Below, in pieces: positions 14,217 to 14,241 of a stretch of 14,241 nt of DNA. The stretch covers positions 1 through 14,241 of the forward strand of contig JAMOOS010000101.1 of the NCBI GenBank assembly GCA_027065245.1, read 5' to 3'. The notes under the pieces are model-generated. The model was not told the DNA's origin. It did not search any database and worked only from the letters and a program-made list of their open reading frames with translations. Numbering within the stretch: position 1 is the first letter of the stretch; each line of letters begins with the position of its first letter. The position numbers and the translations under genes are program-made. Source of the DNA: Desulfuromonadaceae bacterium (GTDB taxonomy: Bacteria > Desulfobacterota > Desulfuromonadia > Desulfuromonadales > Desulfuromonadaceae).

Positions 14217-14241
14217 AGATAACCCCTACCCCGTTATATTC

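Overview
The window suggests a Gram-negative deltaproteobacterium-like organism, most probably of the Desulfuromonadia (Geobacter/Desulfuromonas/Pelobacter type). This is inferred from the company of genes: a mutL-miaA-hfq cluster, a PDZ/radical-SAM DUF512 protein, an ExeA-type ATPase, PilZ and AsmA proteins, and an endonuclease-type MutL. No rRNA or database match was available to confirm it. All thirteen recognisable genes lie on the minus strand, so transcription runs from base 14241 towards base 1. Coding density is high. No tRNA, rRNA, insertion sequence, CRISPR array or prophage was seen, and no gene-free stretch exceeds 190 bases.

In order of transcription (right to left), the first block (14216-11154) holds a 706-residue TPR protein with a long acidic linker and an ExeA/GspA-like AAA ATPase. 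It is closed by a textbook intrinsic terminator (11099-11122). The second block is mutL-miaA-hfq (11072-8045): mismatch repair, tRNA A37 prenylation and the RNA chaperone, joined by very short overlaps and spacings. It is followed by a spacer rich in inverted repeats and a second intrinsic terminator (about 7935-7973). The third block (7909-5459) is a tightly overlapping trio: DUF512 radical-SAM protein, 260-residue TPR protein and UPF0260/YkgJ cysteine-cluster protein.

After an AT-rich 120-base gap come a 790-residue AsmA-family envelope protein and a single-domain PilZ protein (5338-2569). A hairpin-containing 185-base spacer follows, holding a strong plus-strand promoter-like sequence. The last block (2383 to the left edge) is tlyA (rRNA 2'-O-methyltransferase), a cysteine-rich 145-residue gene, and the start of a YhaN/SbcC-like ATPase that runs off the window. 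These three are joined by 1-base and 4-base stop/start overlaps.

Most of the window is conserved housekeeping. The points most worth a second look are: the 145-residue protein, which looks like the C-terminal half of a YhaO/SbcD-type nuclease subunit with no nuclease domain, coupled to an ATPase that carries hydrophobic segments inside its coiled coil; the uncharacterised DUF512-TPR-UPF0260 trio; and two intrinsic terminators that sit only about 25 bases upstream of start codons (mutL and the DUF512 gene), suggesting attenuation, read-through, or promoters hidden in the preceding gene ends.
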